A stretch of 36,064 nucleotides of DNA from positions 1-36,064 of the forward strand of contig JAERTD010000087.1 of NCBI GenBank assembly GCA_016845175.1, written 5' to 3'. A program made the position numbers and the translations under genes. This stretch comes from Bacteroidota bacterium (GTDB lineage: Bacteria; Bacteroidota; Bacteroidia; Bacteroidales; F082). The notes under the pieces are model-generated. The model was not told the origin of the DNA, did no database searches, and worked only from the letters and a program-made list of their open reading frames with translations. Positions 35,062-36,064 of the stretch are shown here, in pieces (position 1 is the first letter of the stretch; every line of letters starts with the position of its first letter).

Positions 35062-35070
35062 GCAAAATTA
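35062..35070 (-). promoter_or_regulatory. Candidate -7 element for the U32-PHP unit
   Basis: Minus-strand TAATTTTGC fits TAnnTTTGY, 12 bases before the ATG at 35049, leaving a very short leader. ATG at 35043 is an alternative start. Confidence 0.55.
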
Positions 35071-35118
35071 GTAAAATAGATACTTCCTTCTTTCTGCACA
35101 ATTGATGGGGAATAAGCA

Positions 35119-35149
35119 TAAAAAAGGGCGGCTGAAACAGCCGCCCTCA
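35119..35149 (-). terminator. Terminator of the LruC-domain gene
   Basis: Minus-strand GGGCGGCTG / CAGCCGCCC, a perfect 9-bp GC-rich stem with a 3-base loop, followed by TTTTTTAT. It starts six bases after the stop codon. Confidence 0.93.
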
Positions 35150-35155
35150 AAGGGG

Positions 35156-36064
35156 TTAATTGTTCTTATATAAATTGCCATCGTTTCGATAGCCTTCTTT
35201 ATCCTCATACCAGTCGGGGTAATCAGCACCCGATGATTGTGCCCATTCGGCAAAATGAAGGTAGGTCAGCAAAATATCAACCTCTTCCACCGGCCAGTCG
35301 AAACTTACCGGAACCTCTATGCCCCATGGGAGGCCTGTTTCTGATCGGTAATAGTGACCCAATGCAGGATCAGTCACATCACTGGAAGTGCCAAAGAGTG
35401 TATTGTCGACCAGTTCTGTTGGTGCTTTATCTTTCAGATGAATCTCATGACCTCTGGTCTGATCCACAAAAATGAACGGGTTGTATGGTGGTGCACCGAT
35501 ATTAGCTTGTGGGTTCGAGAAGTTAATGGTGATAGTTTTCACATCTGTCTGAACCACTAGTCCATTAGGAACTGTATTTACTAGTCCATTACCCAAAATG
35601 TCGTTGACAGCATCAAAAGCTATGATAACCGTCTGATTGGTGTGTCCCATTTCAAAACCTATCGGATCCAGGTTTACTGCATTACCCATTTTGATGAAAC
35701 CGGTAATGCTGGCAATGTTGCTGGTAGGAGTATTGAGTATGAACCCAAAACCATTATTTAAGGTTGCACCTGCAGCCATAATCTGAAGCTTAGCAATCAC
35801 ATCCACCACATTGTTTTGAGCATTGGTCACAATTTTGTAATTGAAATCCACTACCAGGTCATTCATATCATAATCACCAAAGGCTGGCCATAGATCTTCA
35901 AAAACAAAACTACCAAAATCAGTCTCGTTAGGGTAGAATGAATTGAAAGCCCTTTCAGGGTCAGTAGGATACTCATCAATATTATCAGGAACTCCGTCTC
36001 CATCCTGATCGTCTCCTCCACCCGCAGTGGTTATTACAATTATCAGATTTTCTGTATCAGTACC
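35156..36064 (-). CDS. LruC/DUF4842 domain protein, 3' part
   Basis: The frame stays open to the window edge, so only the last 302 residues are seen. The upstream part has an acidic, calcium-binding-like repeat DQDGDGVPDNIDEYPTD of thrombospondin type 3 style. Then comes the LruC opening FEDLWPAFGDYDMNDLVVDF and the rest of the domain (TLNNGFGFIL, NPFIFVDQTRGHEIHL, the WPVEEVDIL stretch). Such proteins are secreted or surface-attached in Bacteroidota; the function is unknown. No C-terminal sorting domain follows the LruC end (GNLYKNN). Confidence 0.85.
   Translation of the reverse strand, partial: GTDTENLIIVITTAGGGDDQDGDGVPDNIDEYPTDPERAFNSFYPNETDFGSFVFEDLWPAFGDYDMNDLVVDFNYKIVTNAQNNVVDVIAKLQIMAAGATLNNGFGFILNTPTSNIASITGFIKMGNAVNLDPIGFEMGHTNQTVIIAFDAVNDILGNGLVNTVPNGLVVQTDVKTITINFSNPQANIGAPPYNPFIFVDQTRGHEIHLKDKAPTELVDNTLFGTSSDVTDPALGHYYRSETGLPWGIEVPVSFDWPVEEVDILLTYLHFAEWAQSSGADYPDWYEDKEGYRNDGNLYKNN

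Overview
The window is a chromosomal housekeeping segment of a member of the Bacteroidota; family or genus cannot be fixed from sequence alone. The evidence is consistent across the window. Many genes are preceded by a TAnnTTTG(C/T) -7 element, a few with a TTTG or TTG -33 element at the right distance. The ATP synthase has the lineage's short epsilon subunit, a beta subunit with an extra loop, and an a subunit with a signal peptide. Ribosomal protein L32 and the DksA-like protein carry CxxTG in place of a CxxC zinc half-site. DUF4270 and LruC/DUF4842 proteins are present. There is no phage, plasmid, transposase or CRISPR locus.

Layout. 1-5005: isoleucyl-tRNA synthetase, a DksA/TraR-like regulator and lipoprotein signal peptidase. 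5194-13752: the F-type ATP synthase in two transcription units, atpDC and atpBEFHAG, separated by two lipoprotein genes on the opposite strand; a perfect 12-bp inverted repeat lies between atpE and atpF. 13841-18760: an SDR oxidoreductase, ferritin, a DUF3109 Cys-rich protein, a gammaproteobacterial-like ornithine carbamoyltransferase, a small zinc ribbon protein and glycyl-tRNA synthetase. 18772-21036 (minus): prs-rplY-pth operon. 21257-21680: tRNA-Leu(CAA), preceded by a decayed 5' copy of the same tRNA interrupted by an 18-bp palindrome and followed by three tandem palindromes. 21680-24019: C-terminal processing protease and Fe superoxide dismutase. 24099-29294 (minus): glmS, a DUF4270 lipoprotein, a GT5-like N-domain protein and proline dehydrogenase. 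29486-29632: a GC-rich element able to fold into several helices. 29699-31607: yceD/DUF177, rpmF and fabH, without plsX. 31674-32905: 1.2 kb of dispersed repeats and no gene. 32906-36064 (minus): a PHP-family phosphatase, a U32 family protein, and the C-terminal part of a LruC-domain surface protein cut by the window edge.

The protein-coding content is mostly conventional: translation (ileS, glyS, pth, rplY, rpmF, tRNA-Leu), energy (ATP synthase), precursors (prs, glmS, fabH, OTCase, ProDH), iron and oxygen defence (ferritin, SOD) and envelope maturation (lspA, ctpA, lipoproteins). The most unusual signals are non-coding. Two diverged copies of a repeat at 31959-32050 and 32493-32586 preserve three helices, one of them a loop-to-tail pseudoknot, through paired base changes. 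The other notable ones are the tRNA remnant with its palindrome, the GC-rich structured element upstream of DUF177, and the hairpin after atpE.
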